Assembly: GCF_041080655.1 (NCBI RefSeq)
Contig: NZ_CP163525.1
Location: forward strand, 5,766,001 to 5,830,000
From: Streptomyces sp. CG4
GTDB taxonomy: Bacteria; Actinomycetota; Actinomycetes; Streptomycetales; Streptomycetaceae
Length of the DNA stretch: 64,000 nucleotides
Reading direction: 5' to 3'
Shown: piece after piece, positions 17,515-25,554 of the stretch
How the letters are laid out: each line of letters begins with the position of its first letter
Numbering within the stretch: the first letter of the stretch is position 1
The notes under the pieces: model-generated
The model's input: only the letters and a program-made list of their open reading frames with translations
What the model was told of the DNA's origin: nothing
The model's database searches: none
Program-made: the position numbers and the translations under genes

Positions 17515-20043
17515 CTACTCGGCCTTGATCGCCGCCAGCATGTTCAGCTTCGCCGCGCGCCGGGCCGGCCACAGGGCGGCCAGGACGCCGACCCCGCCCG
17601 CCAGCAGCAGGAAGATCGCCATCCGGCCCCAGGGCAGGACCAGTTCGTACGTCGGCATCTTCGTGCCCAGCAGTTGTCCGGCCGCCCAGCCGAAGAACAC
17701 GCCCAGTCCGATGCCGAGCACCCCGCCGAACAGGGAGATCACCAGGGACTCCAGGCGGACCATCCGCTTGACCGCCTTGCGGTCCAGGCCGATCGCGCGG
17801 AGCATGCCGATCTCCTGGGAGCGCTCGAAGACCGACATGGCCAGGGTGTTGATGACGCCGAGGATCGCGACGATCACCGCCATGCCGAGCAGGCCGTAGA
17901 GCATGTTGAGCATCGTCGTGAAGATCTGCGCGATGCTGTTGGAGATGTCCTGCTTGTCCTGGATCTTGATCGCCGGGTTGGCGCCGAGGGCCTGGACGAG
18001 CTTGTCCTTGGCTGCCTCGGAGGCGCCGTTCGCCGTCTTGACCATGACCTGCATGTCGGCCGGGTCCTTCAGGTGCGGGGTGAGGACCTTGTTGTCGAGC
18101 ATGATCCCGTGGATCATGTCGTTGCCCTCGTAGACACCGGCGACCGTCAGGGTCTGTGCCTTGCCGTCCTCGAAGTGCGCGGTGAAGTGCGAACCGGGCG
18201 TCCAGCCGTACTCCTTGGCCCGGTCCTTGTCCACGACGACCTGCGAGCCGCCCACCTTGAAGGTGCCGTTGTCCACCTTCAGGTTCGTCAGCTTCCCGAT
18301 GGCTGAGCCGTTCACACCGGTCAGGTACTCGGACTTGCCGTCGATGCGGGACACGGCGTTGCGCAGCGGGCTGCTGGCGGTGACACCGTCGGAGGCGGCG
18401 ACCTTCCGCGCCACGTCCGGGGAGAGCGGGGAGCGGTTGGCCATCGAGACGACGTAGTCCGCGCGGATCGCCGAGGAGGCCATCTTGTCGATCGCCGTCT
18501 GCAGGCTGCCCGCCATCACCGTCATGCCCGTGATCAGGGTCAGGCCGATCATCAGCGCGGAGGCGGTGGCCGCCGTACGGCGCGGGTTGCGCACCGAGTT
18601 CTGGCGGGCCAGCTTGCCGGAGACACCGAAGACGCGCAGCACCGGGGCGGCGGCCGCGATCAGCGGCCGGGACAGCAGCGGGGTCAGGATGAACACGCCG
18701 ATGATGAGCAGGACCGCGCCGAGGCCCATCGGACCCTGGGCGGAGTCGGCGTCCATCGTCGTGGCCCCGACGACCGTCGCGACGCCGGCCGCCGCGAACA
18801 GCGAGCCGAGCGTGTTGCGCAGCACCAGCGACTTGGCGGTGGCCTTGGCGTGCACACTGCTCATCGCCGCCACCGGCGGGATCTTCGCGGCGCGGCGGCC
18901 GGGCAGCCAGGCGGCCAGCATGGTGATGAGGATGCCGACCGCGAGGGCGGACACCACGGTGCCGGGGCTGATCACCAGCGGCCCGTCGGGCACGCTCGCG
19001 CCGAACGAGCCCAGCAGGGAGCGCAGTCCCGCGCCGATGCCGATACCGGCGGCGAGACCGGTCACACCGGCGACCGTACCGACCGCGAACGCCTCGATGA
19101 GCACCGAGCGGGTGACCTGACGGCGGGAGGCGCCGACCGCGCGCAGCAGGGCCAGTTCCCGAGTGCGCTGGGCGACCAGCATGGTGAAGGTGTTGGCGAT
19201 GATGAACGTGCCGACGAACAGCGCGATACCGGCGAACACCAGCAGGGACTGCTTCAGGCCGCTCATCGAGTCGGCGATCTGCTTCGCCTGGGCGTCGGCG
19301 AGCTGCTTGCCGGTGGTGGTCTCCACCAGGTGCGAGGGCAGCGCCGAGTCCAGCGCGGACTTCAGCGCGGACTGGCTGGTGCCGGCCGCGGCCTTCACGT
19401 CGATCTCGTCGTAGCCGCCCTTCTTGCCGAACAGCTTCTGCGCGGTCGGCGTGTCGAACAGGGCCAGGCTGCCGCCCGCGGCGACATTGCCGTCGTCGGT
19501 GGTGAAGATGCCGCTGATGGTCGGGGTGAGGACCGGGCCGTCGACGGAGAGCCGCACGGTGTCGCCGACCTGGTAGCCGGCCCGCTTCGCGGTCTTGGAG
19601 TCGAGCAGCACCTCGCCCTTGCCGTGCGGGGCGTGGCCGCTGACCAGCGGGTACCGGGCGTCCTTGGCGCCCCAGTAGTTGCCGCCGGCGGACTGCCAGT
19701 CGCCGCCGAGCAGCTTGCCGTCCTTGTCGGCGACGGCGGTGAAGCCGCTGACGACACCGGTCGCGGAGGCGGCGCCGGGGACCTTCGCGGCCTTGTCCAG
19801 CAGGGCCTGGGTCAGATCCGGCGTCCTGCCGACCTTGTCGCCGGTGGAGTCCTGGTACGTGGGCCGTACGGCGACGTCGACCTGGTCGAAGCCCTTGGCG
19901 GAGCTCTTCTGGTAGGCGTCGGAGATGGTGTTGGTGAAGACCAGCGTCCCGGACACGAACGCCACGCCGAGCATGACGGCGAGCACGGTCATCAGGAGCC
20001 GGGCCTTGTGCGCGAGGACGTTGCGCAGGGCGGTGCGGAACAT
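17515..20043 (-). CDS. FtsX-family ABC transporter permease
   Basis: An 842-residue permease with the duplicated FtsX/MacB layout: an N-terminal membrane segment (ARLLMTVLAVMLGVAFVSGTLVF), a large extracellular domain, three membrane helices beginning LLVFAGIALFVGTFIIANTFTML, a second N-terminal-like helix and outer domain, and three more helices at the C-terminus. Such permeases work with LolD/MacB-type ATPases in lipid or peptide extrusion or in signalling, not import. ATG at 20043 overlaps the stop of the ATPase gene (TGATG), so translation is coupled. Confidence 0.93.
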   Translation of the reverse strand: MFRTALRNVLAHKARLLMTVLAVMLGVAFVSGTLVFTNTISDAYQKSSAKGFDQVDVAVRPTYQDSTGDKVGRTPDLTQALLDKAAKVPGAASATGVVSGFTAVADKDGKLLGGDWQSAGGNYWGAKDARYPLVSGHAPHGKGEVLLDSKTAKRAGYQVGDTVRLSVDGPVLTPTISGIFTTDDGNVAAGGSLALFDTPTAQKLFGKKGGYDEIDVKAAAGTSQSALKSALDSALPSHLVETTTGKQLADAQAKQIADSMSGLKQSLLVFAGIALFVGTFIIANTFTMLVAQRTRELALLRAVGASRRQVTRSVLIEAFAVGTVAGVTGLAAGIGIGAGLRSLLGSFGASVPDGPLVISPGTVVSALAVGILITMLAAWLPGRRAAKIPPVAAMSSVHAKATAKSLVLRNTLGSLFAAAGVATVVGATTMDADSAQGPMGLGAVLLIIGVFILTPLLSRPLIAAAAPVLRVFGVSGKLARQNSVRNPRRTAATASALMIGLTLITGMTVMAGSLQTAIDKMASSAIRADYVVSMANRSPLSPDVARKVAASDGVTASSPLRNAVSRIDGKSEYLTGVNGSAIGKLTNLKVDNGTFKVGGSQVVVDKDRAKEYGWTPGSHFTAHFEDGKAQTLTVAGVYEGNDMIHGIMLDNKVLTPHLKDPADMQVMVKTANGASEAAKDKLVQALGANPAIKIQDKQDISNSIAQIFTTMLNMLYGLLGMAVIVAILGVINTLAMSVFERSQEIGMLRAIGLDRKAVKRMVRLESLVISLFGGVLGIGLGVFFGWAAGQLLGTKMPTYELVLPWGRMAIFLLLAGGVGVLAALWPARRAAKLNMLAAIKAE

Positions 20044-20813
20044 CAGCTGGTACGGCCCTTCGCGTCGAACTGCTTCATCAGGTCGAGGACGGAGTCGGCC
20101 GTCGGACCGTGGATCTCGTCCACGATCCGGCCGTCCGCGAGGAAGACCACGCGGTCCGCGTAGGCTGCGGCGACCGGGTCGTGGGTCACCATGACGACGG
20201 TCTGGCCCAGTTCGCGCACCGAGTTGCGCAGGAAGCCCAGCACCTCGGCGCCGGAGCGCGAGTCGAGGTTTCCGGTCGGCTCGTCGCCGAAGATGATGTC
20301 CGGCTTGGAGGCCAGGGCGCGGGCGACGGCCACGCGCTGCTGCTGGCCGCCGGAGAGCTGTGCGGGCCGGTGGCTGAGCCGCCCGGACAGGCCGACCATC
20401 GAGATCACCTGGTCCAGCCACGCCTTGTCGGGCTTACGGCCCGCGATGTCCATCGGGAGGGTGATGTTCTCCAGGGCGGTCAGCGTCGGCAGCAGGTTGA
20501 AGGCCTGGAAGATGAAGCCGATCTTGTCCCGGCGCAACTTGGTGAGCTGCTTGTCCTTCAGGGAGCCCAGCTCGGTGTCGCCGATGCGCACCGACCCGGA
20601 CGAGAAGGTGTCGAGGCCGGCCACGCAGTGCATCAGCGTGGACTTGCCCGAACCGGACGGGCCCATGATCGCGGTGAACTCGGCCTGCCGGAAGTCGACG
20701 GAGACCCGGTCCAGGGCGACCACCCGGGTCTCACCCTGCCCGTAGATCTTCGACAGCTCCGTGGCGCGTGCGGCCACGGCGGTGGCCCGGGCGGCGGTGG
20801 GTGTGGTGGTCAC
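20043..20813 (-). CDS. ABC transporter ATP-binding protein (MacB/LolD type)
   Basis: A 256-residue ATPase: Walker A GPSGSGKST, signature LSGGQQQRVAVARAL, Walker B DIIFGDEPTGNLDSRSG and the switch His in MVTHD. The Q-loop region KIGFIFQAFNLLPTLTALENI is the MacB/LolD subtype that pairs with FtsX permeases. GTG 20813 has AGGAG nine bases upstream; an ATG farther up would add an unlikely 16 residues. It is the first gene of a two-gene operon with the permease. Confidence 0.94.
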   Translation of the reverse strand: MTTTPTAARATAVAARATELSKIYGQGETRVVALDRVSVDFRQAEFTAIMGPSGSGKSTLMHCVAGLDTFSSGSVRIGDTELGSLKDKQLTKLRRDKIGFIFQAFNLLPTLTALENITLPMDIAGRKPDKAWLDQVISMVGLSGRLSHRPAQLSGGQQQRVAVARALASKPDIIFGDEPTGNLDSRSGAEVLGFLRNSVRELGQTVVMVTHDPVAAAYADRVVFLADGRIVDEIHGPTADSVLDLMKQFDAKGRTS

Positions 20814-21307
20814 GGGAAGGTGCTCCTGTCGGGACGACGTGTTCCATGGGGACGGATCCATCGTCCCGGCGCCGGGACGCCGTGTAGTCAGTCGCTGTTC
20901 CGGTTCCGGGGCGCGACTGGGGTCGGACGGAAGGGCGCCGTGTCATACCTGGGGAGGACACCCGCCCCTGAGAACGGCCCGGCGAAGGGCGTGGCGGACG
21001 GCGCGGCGAGGGGCGTGGAGAACGGCGCCGCGGACGGCTTGGCGGACGGCTTGGCGGACGGCGCGGTCGAACCGGTGTCGAACCGCGTCAAGAACGGGTG
21101 GAACACCCTCCTTCGGACGGTGAAATTCCGTCATTCCACGTACGGGCGTATCCACGTCACGTCACGCTGTTGGCAAGTGCGGATGGCTCGTTCCATGGGC
21201 TGATGCACCCTCAGACGTCAATAAAATAAGACAACATCGGTCCGCCCTTCCGCTGTTCGGGGGATGCGTCCCGATAGGCTCGAACCTCGAAGCGGAGCCC
21301 ATGGCCT
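20814..21307. other. gene-free stretch with low-complexity repeats
   Basis: This 494-base gap between the ABC operon and bldA holds the operon's ribosome site, a patch of GGCGGACGG-based tandem repeats (20985-21066, unit about 15 bases), an AT-rich island at 21216-21240 unusual for this genome, and a TAGGCT at 21275-21280 suitable as the -10 of bldA. I see no credible gene; open frames here follow the repeat only. Confidence 0.5.
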
Positions 21308-21394
21308 GCCCGGATGGTGGAATGCAGACACGGCGAGCTTAAACCTCGCTGCCCCTTCGCGGGCGTGCCGGTTCAAGTCCGGCTCCGGGCACCA
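21308..21394 (+). tRNA. bldA: tRNA-Leu, anticodon UAA (bldA)
   Basis: An 87-base class II tRNA with encoded CCA. The acceptor GCCCGGA (21308-21314) pairs with TCCGGGC (21384-21390). The anticodon stem GCGAG/CTCGC encloses the loop CTTAAAC, giving anticodon UAA, so it reads UUA (and UUG). The long variable arm GCCCCTTCGCGGGC is typical of tRNA-Leu, and GTTCAAG is the T loop. In Streptomyces this is bldA, the only tRNA that reads the rare TTA codon and thereby gates development and secondary metabolism. Confidence 0.97.
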
Positions 21395-21421
21395 ACCGCG
21401 CCTTGGCCGCAGCCCTACCCA

Positions 21422-21480
21422 TTGACATCGGATACCCCCCGGCGCAGACTCGGCCGCCAGCAGGTGAAAAAAACTTCACC
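21422..21480 (+). promoter_or_regulatory. pobA promoter with inverted-repeat operator
   Basis: TTGACA (21422-21427) and CAGACT (21445-21450) are 17 bases apart. Just downstream is a perfect inverted repeat GGTGAA-aaaaac-TTCACC (21463-21480), well placed for a repressor. It begins only 28 bases after the bldA CCA. Confidence 0.55.
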
Positions 21481-21536
21481 AGGCGAACAGGGAATCTCGG
21501 TCTGAGGCAACGACGCCGCGGGAAGGGGCAGAGCCG

Positions 21537-22712
21537 ATGCGCACCACCGTCGGGATCATCGGAGCGGGACCGGCCGGACTGCTGCTCGCGCGCCTGCTCC
21601 ACCGCGCCGGCATCGACTCGGTGGTCCTGGAGAGCCGTGACCGCGCCTACGTCGAGCATCGCCAGCGCGCCGGGATCCTGGAGCAGGGCACGGTGGACGC
21701 GCTGCACGCCGTCGGCGCCGGGGAGCGGATGGACCGGGAGGGGCTGCGGCACGACGGTATCGAGCTGCGCTTCGACCGCCGCCGCCATCGCATCGACTTC
21801 CCCGGCCTGACCGGCGGGCGGTCGGTGACGGTGTACGCCCAGACGGAGGTCTGCAAGGATCTGATCGCCCTTCAGCTGAAGGAGGGCGGCCCCCTGCTCT
21901 TCGCGGCGGAGGCGCTGGCGGTCGAGGGCGCGGACGGCGACCGGCCGCGCATCCGGTTCCGGCACCAGGGCCGCGAGGACGTGCTGGAATGCGACTACGC
22001 CGTCGGCTGCGACGGCTTCTGGGGCGTGTCCCGGGGAGCCTTCCCGGCCGCCCTGTCCCGCGTGTTCGAGCGGACGTACCCCTACGCCTGGCTGGGCATC
22101 CTCGCCGACGTCCCGCCCTCGCACGACGAACTCGTCTACGCCCGCCACGAGCGCGGTTTCGCCCTCCTCTCCATGCGCTCCCCGTCCGTCTCCCGCCTCT
22201 ATCTCCAGGTGCCCCCCGACACGGACGCCGACGCATGGACGGACGACGCGATCTGGTCGGAACTGGAGCGGCGCCTGGACACCGACGACGGCTGGCGGCT
22301 GGAGCGCGGGACCATCACCCACAAGTCGGTCACGCCCATGCGGTCCTTCGTCCACGAGCCGATGCGCCACGGCCGTCTCTTCCTGGCCGGCGACGCCGCC
22401 CACATCGTCCCGCCGACCGGCGCCAAAGGCATGAACCTCGCCGTCGGCGACGTCGTCACCCTCGCGCGTGCCCTCGTCCACGAGAGGGACACCGGCTCCC
22501 CGGAACTGCTCGACTCCTACTCCGCGACCTGCCTGCGCCGCATCTGGCAGGCCCAGCGGTTCTCCTGCGACATGACGGCGATGCTCCATCCGGCCCCCGA
22601 CGCCACTCCCTTCGACGACCGCCTCCAACGGGCCCGGCTGGAACGGATCGCCTCCTCCCGTGCGGCCGAGACCGAGCTGGCCGAGGCGTACACCGGGTTT
22701 CCGTTGGGGTAG
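21537..22712 (+). CDS. pobA: 4-hydroxybenzoate 3-monooxygenase
   Basis: A 391-residue FAD monooxygenase, the usual PobA length. FAD motifs: GIIGAGPAGLLLARLL at the N-terminus, the DG motif YAVGCDGFWGVSR and the GD motif GRLFLAGDAAHIVPPTGAKGMN. It hydroxylates 4-hydroxybenzoate to protocatechuate with NAD(P)H and oxygen, feeding the beta-ketoadipate route. The conserved HRQRAGILEQGTVD segment is the PobA substrate region. ATG 21537 follows GGAAGGGG. No pca genes or PobR regulator are adjacent, so control probably acts through the palindrome upstream. Confidence 0.93.
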   Translation: MRTTVGIIGAGPAGLLLARLLHRAGIDSVVLESRDRAYVEHRQRAGILEQGTVDALHAVGAGERMDREGLRHDGIELRFDRRRHRIDFPGLTGGRSVTVYAQTEVCKDLIALQLKEGGPLLFAAEALAVEGADGDRPRIRFRHQGREDVLECDYAVGCDGFWGVSRGAFPAALSRVFERTYPYAWLGILADVPPSHDELVYARHERGFALLSMRSPSVSRLYLQVPPDTDADAWTDDAIWSELERRLDTDDGWRLERGTITHKSVTPMRSFVHEPMRHGRLFLAGDAAHIVPPTGAKGMNLAVGDVVTLARALVHERDTGSPELLDSYSATCLRRIWQAQRFSCDMTAMLHPAPDATPFDDRLQRARLERIASSRAAETELAEAYTGFPLG

Positions 22713-22760
22713 CGCCACGTCTCGGTCGGGTAGCAGGTTCGTCATGGAATGCGATCACTC

Positions 22761-22790
22761 TTGGCCGGGAATCGCCGTTACGCGTAGCGT
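22761..22790 (+). promoter_or_regulatory. probable promoter for the Bax-inhibitor-1 gene
   Basis: TTGGCC (22761-22766) and TAGCGT (22785-22790) with an 18-base spacer, about 100 bases before the ribosome site GGAGGAG. Confidence 0.35.
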
Positions 22791-22898
22791 GTTGGGAAGC
22801 ACGGCAGGGGAAAGATCCTCCTCAAGTATCATGGTCGGTCCTTTGCCAATCCATTACTCTTGAGCCAAGGCTGCGCACGGCAGCCATGGAGGAGTGAA

Positions 22899-23759
22899 AT
22901 GAGGAGCAGTAACCCGGTCTTCTCGCGACGGGGGTTCAGCCGCGACAGCGGCTACGCCGGCTTCAACACCGCACCGCAGGCCGGGTACGCACAGGGCAAC
23001 CCGTACGCGCAGAACCCCTACGCCCAGAACCCGTACGCACAGGGCGGCGTCCAGTACGGCGCCCCGCCGCAGGCTCCGGTCACCACCGACCGGATGACCA
23101 TGGACGACGTGGTCGTCCGCTCGGCCATCACGCTCGGCACCGTCGCCGTCGGCGCCGTCCTCGCCTGGGCGCTGCTGCCGGTCTCGACGACCAGCTACGG
23201 CCTGGCCGTCGGCTCCGCGATCGTCGCGTTCGTCCTGGCGATGATCCAGAGCTTCAAGCGCACCCCGTCGCCCGCGCTGATCCTCGGGTACGCCGCCTTC
23301 GAGGGCGTCTTCCTCGGCGTCATCAGCGAGATGTACAACAGCCGCTGGAGCGGCGCCCCCTTCCAGGCGGTGCTCGGCACCATGGCGGTCTCCGGCGCCA
23401 CCCTGCTGGTCTACAAGGCCGGCTGGATCCGCGTCACCGCCCGCTACGCCCGCATCGGTATCGCCATCGCCATGGCGTTCATGGTGGTCATGGCGGTCAA
23501 CCTGCTGCTGGTCGTGTTCGGCGTCGCCGAGAACGGCGGTCTGCGCAGCTTCGGCCCGCTCGGCGCGCTCGTCGGCATCATCGCGATCCTGCTCGGCGCG
23601 TTCTTCCTGACCCTCGACTTCAAGCAGATCGAGGACGGCATCGCCTACGGCGCCCCGCGCAACGAGTCCTGGCTGGCCGCCTTCGGCCTCACCATGACCC
23701 TGGTGTGGATCTACGTGGAGATGCTGCGGCTGGTGGCGATCTTCACCAACAACGACTAG
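22899..23759 (+). CDS. Bax inhibitor-1 / YccA family membrane protein
   Basis: A 286-residue protein with an 80-residue cytoplasmic N-terminus containing three tandem NPYAQ units and then seven membrane helices (from about residue 77 to the end). The pattern matches the bacterial YccA-like Bax inhibitor-1 family, which are putative ion-leak channels or protease modulators; the C-terminal helix with KQIEDGIAYGAPRNESW and the acidic end are characteristic. ATG 22899 has GGAGGAG close upstream. Transcribed alone and closed by a strong hairpin. Confidence 0.88.
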   Translation: MRSSNPVFSRRGFSRDSGYAGFNTAPQAGYAQGNPYAQNPYAQNPYAQGGVQYGAPPQAPVTTDRMTMDDVVVRSAITLGTVAVGAVLAWALLPVSTTSYGLAVGSAIVAFVLAMIQSFKRTPSPALILGYAAFEGVFLGVISEMYNSRWSGAPFQAVLGTMAVSGATLLVYKAGWIRVTARYARIGIAIAMAFMVVMAVNLLLVVFGVAENGGLRSFGPLGALVGIIAILLGAFFLTLDFKQIEDGIAYGAPRNESWLAAFGLTMTLVWIYVEMLRLVAIFTNND

Positions 23760-23782
23760 CGCACGCGCCGGCCGTGACGTGA

Positions 23783-23814
23783 GAGGGGCCCCGGGTTTCG
23801 ACCCGGGGCCCCTC
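23783..23814. terminator. bidirectional hairpin terminator
   Basis: A perfect 14-base-pair GC-rich stem (23783-23796 with 23801-23814) closed by a TTCG tetraloop, between the membrane protein and a convergent small gene. Confidence 0.88.
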
Positions 23815-23819
23815 GTCGT

Positions 23820-24050
23820 CTAGAGCAGCTTGCGGGCTGCCCTCCTCAGGTCGTACTCGTGGACGATCGCCTTCGCGTGGCCGTACGCGAGGTCGTACTC
23901 GTGCCGGAGCCAGCTGACCTTCTCCTCGAAGCGGAACAGGGCGGGGCCTTCTTCTACGGTGCGCAGCCAGTCGGAGACTTCACGACCGGTGCAGTGGGGA
24001 ATGCGGGCGAGCAGGTTGCGGTGGGTCTCCTCGGAGAAGAGTTGGGACAT
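23820..24050 (-). CDS. small DUF4287-like protein
   Basis: A 76-residue protein (SEETHRNLLARIPHCTGREV...EEKVSWLRHEYDLAYGHAKAIVHEYDLRRA). The spacing HCTGRE...WL...HGHAxAIV is that of DUF4287-like proteins, which bear a short helical domain of unknown function. ATG 24050 has GGAGG upstream. It is short but has a good ribosome site and codon use. Role unknown. Confidence 0.78.
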   Translation of the reverse strand: MSQLFSEETHRNLLARIPHCTGREVSDWLRTVEEGPALFRFEEKVSWLRHEYDLAYGHAKAIVHEYDLRRAARKLL

Positions 24051-24149
24051 CGGCACCTCCGAACGCAAAGGGGATGTAGGCCGGTCCTTCACGTCACCGT
24101 GCCTGAGCGTTCGCGTATTGGCAACAGTGCGGCACGTTACGCTCGGCGC

Positions 24150-24461
24150 GTGGTTGATACGACGCCCTTGACCCAAGCAGTGGATCACTTCGCCGACAGA
24201 TTGCGAGCGGCGCCGCAGAGCCGGCTTCAGCGGGGCGCTGCCGCGGAGGCGCTGGCGCTGGCCAGGGAGCTTTCCCGGCGGGCTCAGTTGGTGGACGAGC
24301 CCGGAGCCGAGCCTCGGGAGATGCCGGATGCCGGGATGTTCGCCGCGGCTGATCAGATTCTGGTGGCCGCGCACGACTTGGCCGTGGTGCTGAAGAGCGA
24401 GGCTGAAGTCGCCGACGCGGTGCGGGTGGTGGAGGAGGCGCGGGAGCGGGCGGGGGTGTGA
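24150..24461 (+). CDS. small hypothetical alpha-helical protein
   Basis: A 103-residue, mostly helical, acidic protein (LTQAVDHFADRLRAAPQSRLQRGAAAEALALARELSRRAQ...) with no membrane segment or recognised motif. GTG 24150 is used. It is divergent from the DUF4287-like gene, with 99 bases between them that must hold both promoters. Codon use is normal for the genome, which supports a real gene, but I cannot name a family. Confidence 0.62.
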   Translation: MVDTTPLTQAVDHFADRLRAAPQSRLQRGAAAEALALARELSRRAQLVDEPGAEPREMPDAGMFAAADQILVAAHDLAVVLKSEAEVADAVRVVEEARERAGV

Positions 24462-24488
24462 GGTGCGTGGACGGGTGCGGGTGCGCCG

Positions 24489-25271
24489 TCAGAGAGAAGC
24501 TATGACCCTGTCGGCCAGGATGTAGACCGTGTCCTCGCCGCAGGCGAAGGTCAGGGTGTAGGCGCCGGAGATGCCGGAGCCGCCCAGGAGGTAGGGGGAG
24601 TCGCCCGCTTCCACGGCTGCTGCCAGGCGTTCGGCGGTTTCGCGGTGGCCCGGGGTCATGCACAGGGTGGTGCCGTCGGCGAAGACGTAGACGTCGAGGG
24701 TGCCGAGCGGGCCCGGGCGGACGTCGGAGAGTTCGATGCGGCCGGCGGCCAGCTGCTCCAGCGTGGTCACCGTGCGCTCGTGGTCGTTCACCGCCGGGGA
24801 CTGCACCGGGACGAAGTCGGGGTGCGAGGGGTGGCGGCGGCGGGCCGCGGCCAGTTCGGGGGACTCTCCGGCGAACTCGTCGGTGTCGGCGGTCGGCTCG
24901 GACACCGGCTCCAGGCCGACGAAGTCGCTCTGCCGGGGCAGGAACAGGTCGGCCTCGGGCAGGCCCAGCAGCGACGGGGAGTCGGCGGCGTCACGGGTCT
25001 CCTGCGCGGCCCAGAAGGCACGCGCCTCGGCCAGTTCCCGCTCCCGCTCCTCGGCGAGCGCCTCGGTCACGGCCGCGCGTATCTGGTCGGCGTCGGCGTG
25101 GGTGCGGGCGCTCGGCAGCAGGGCACGGGTGGTGGCCGCCTGGTTGTCGGCGAGCTGCTGCTGCAGGTCCGCGAGCTGGCGGCGCAGCTTCAGAACGGTG
25201 CGCAGGACGGCGACGCCCACGGCGCCGGTGGCGGCCGTGGTGAGCAGCAGGGCGATCGGCATGGCGCTCAC
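24489..25271 (-). CDS. membrane-anchored hypothetical protein
   Basis: A 260-residue protein: one N-terminal membrane segment (MPIALLLTTAATGAVGVAVLR), a coiled coil (LKLRRQLADLQQQLADNQ), an acidic disordered middle, and a C-terminal globular domain of about 100 residues (LGTLDVYVFADGTTLCMTPGHRETAERLAAAVE...GEDTVYILADRVIASL). The function is unknown to me. GTG 25271 has GGGAG eight bases upstream. A 283-base gap to the thiolase operon contains the thiolase terminator but no gene. Confidence 0.78.
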   Translation of the reverse strand: MSAMPIALLLTTAATGAVGVAVLRTVLKLRRQLADLQQQLADNQAATTRALLPSARTHADADQIRAAVTEALAEERERELAEARAFWAAQETRDAADSPSLLGLPEADLFLPRQSDFVGLEPVSEPTADTDEFAGESPELAAARRRHPSHPDFVPVQSPAVNDHERTVTTLEQLAAGRIELSDVRPGPLGTLDVYVFADGTTLCMTPGHRETAERLAAAVEAGDSPYLLGGSGISGAYTLTFACGEDTVYILADRVIASL

Positions 25272-25478
25272 TGACGTACTCCCGGTTCAAAGTCGACCCC
25301 CGACTTCCTACATCAGCTTGAAGGGTGGACTAGAAGGCTGTCAGTGCGTAACGTCACGAAACGGACAGGACTTTGAGCTCGTGATGTTGCTGTGCACCGT
25401 GCTGACCCGCGCTGACCTGCATGGATGTGTCCGGCGAGCGAGATAGGTCACATCCTGGGGGAGATTGGATCACGAAAA

Positions 25479-25513
25479 GGCCCGGAACCTCGGAGATTCC
25501 TCGGTTCCGGGCC
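25479..25513 (-). terminator. intrinsic terminator after the thiolase gene
   Basis: On the minus strand, GGCCCGGAACC and its complement (25503-25513 with 25479-25489) form an 11-base-pair stem followed by TTTTCG, a proper U-tract. Confidence 0.88.
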
Positions 25514-25554
25514 GGTTCCTGACGGGATGTGCTCGTCCCGCTACGGACGGTGGG

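Noticed and set aside
20888..21106. 72-residue reverse open frame rich in Ala, Pro and Ser
   Set aside because: It only follows the GGCGGACGG tandem repeats and has no ribosome site or homology I can recall.
21301..21400. The tRNA as an ordinary leucine tRNA with CAA or other anticodon
   Set aside because: The loop CTTAAAC and stem GCGAG/CTCGC leave only UAA as the anticodon.
23859..24149. N-terminal extension of the small helical protein at 24150
   Set aside because: It would overlap the convergent DUF4287-like gene and lacks the helical character of the rest.
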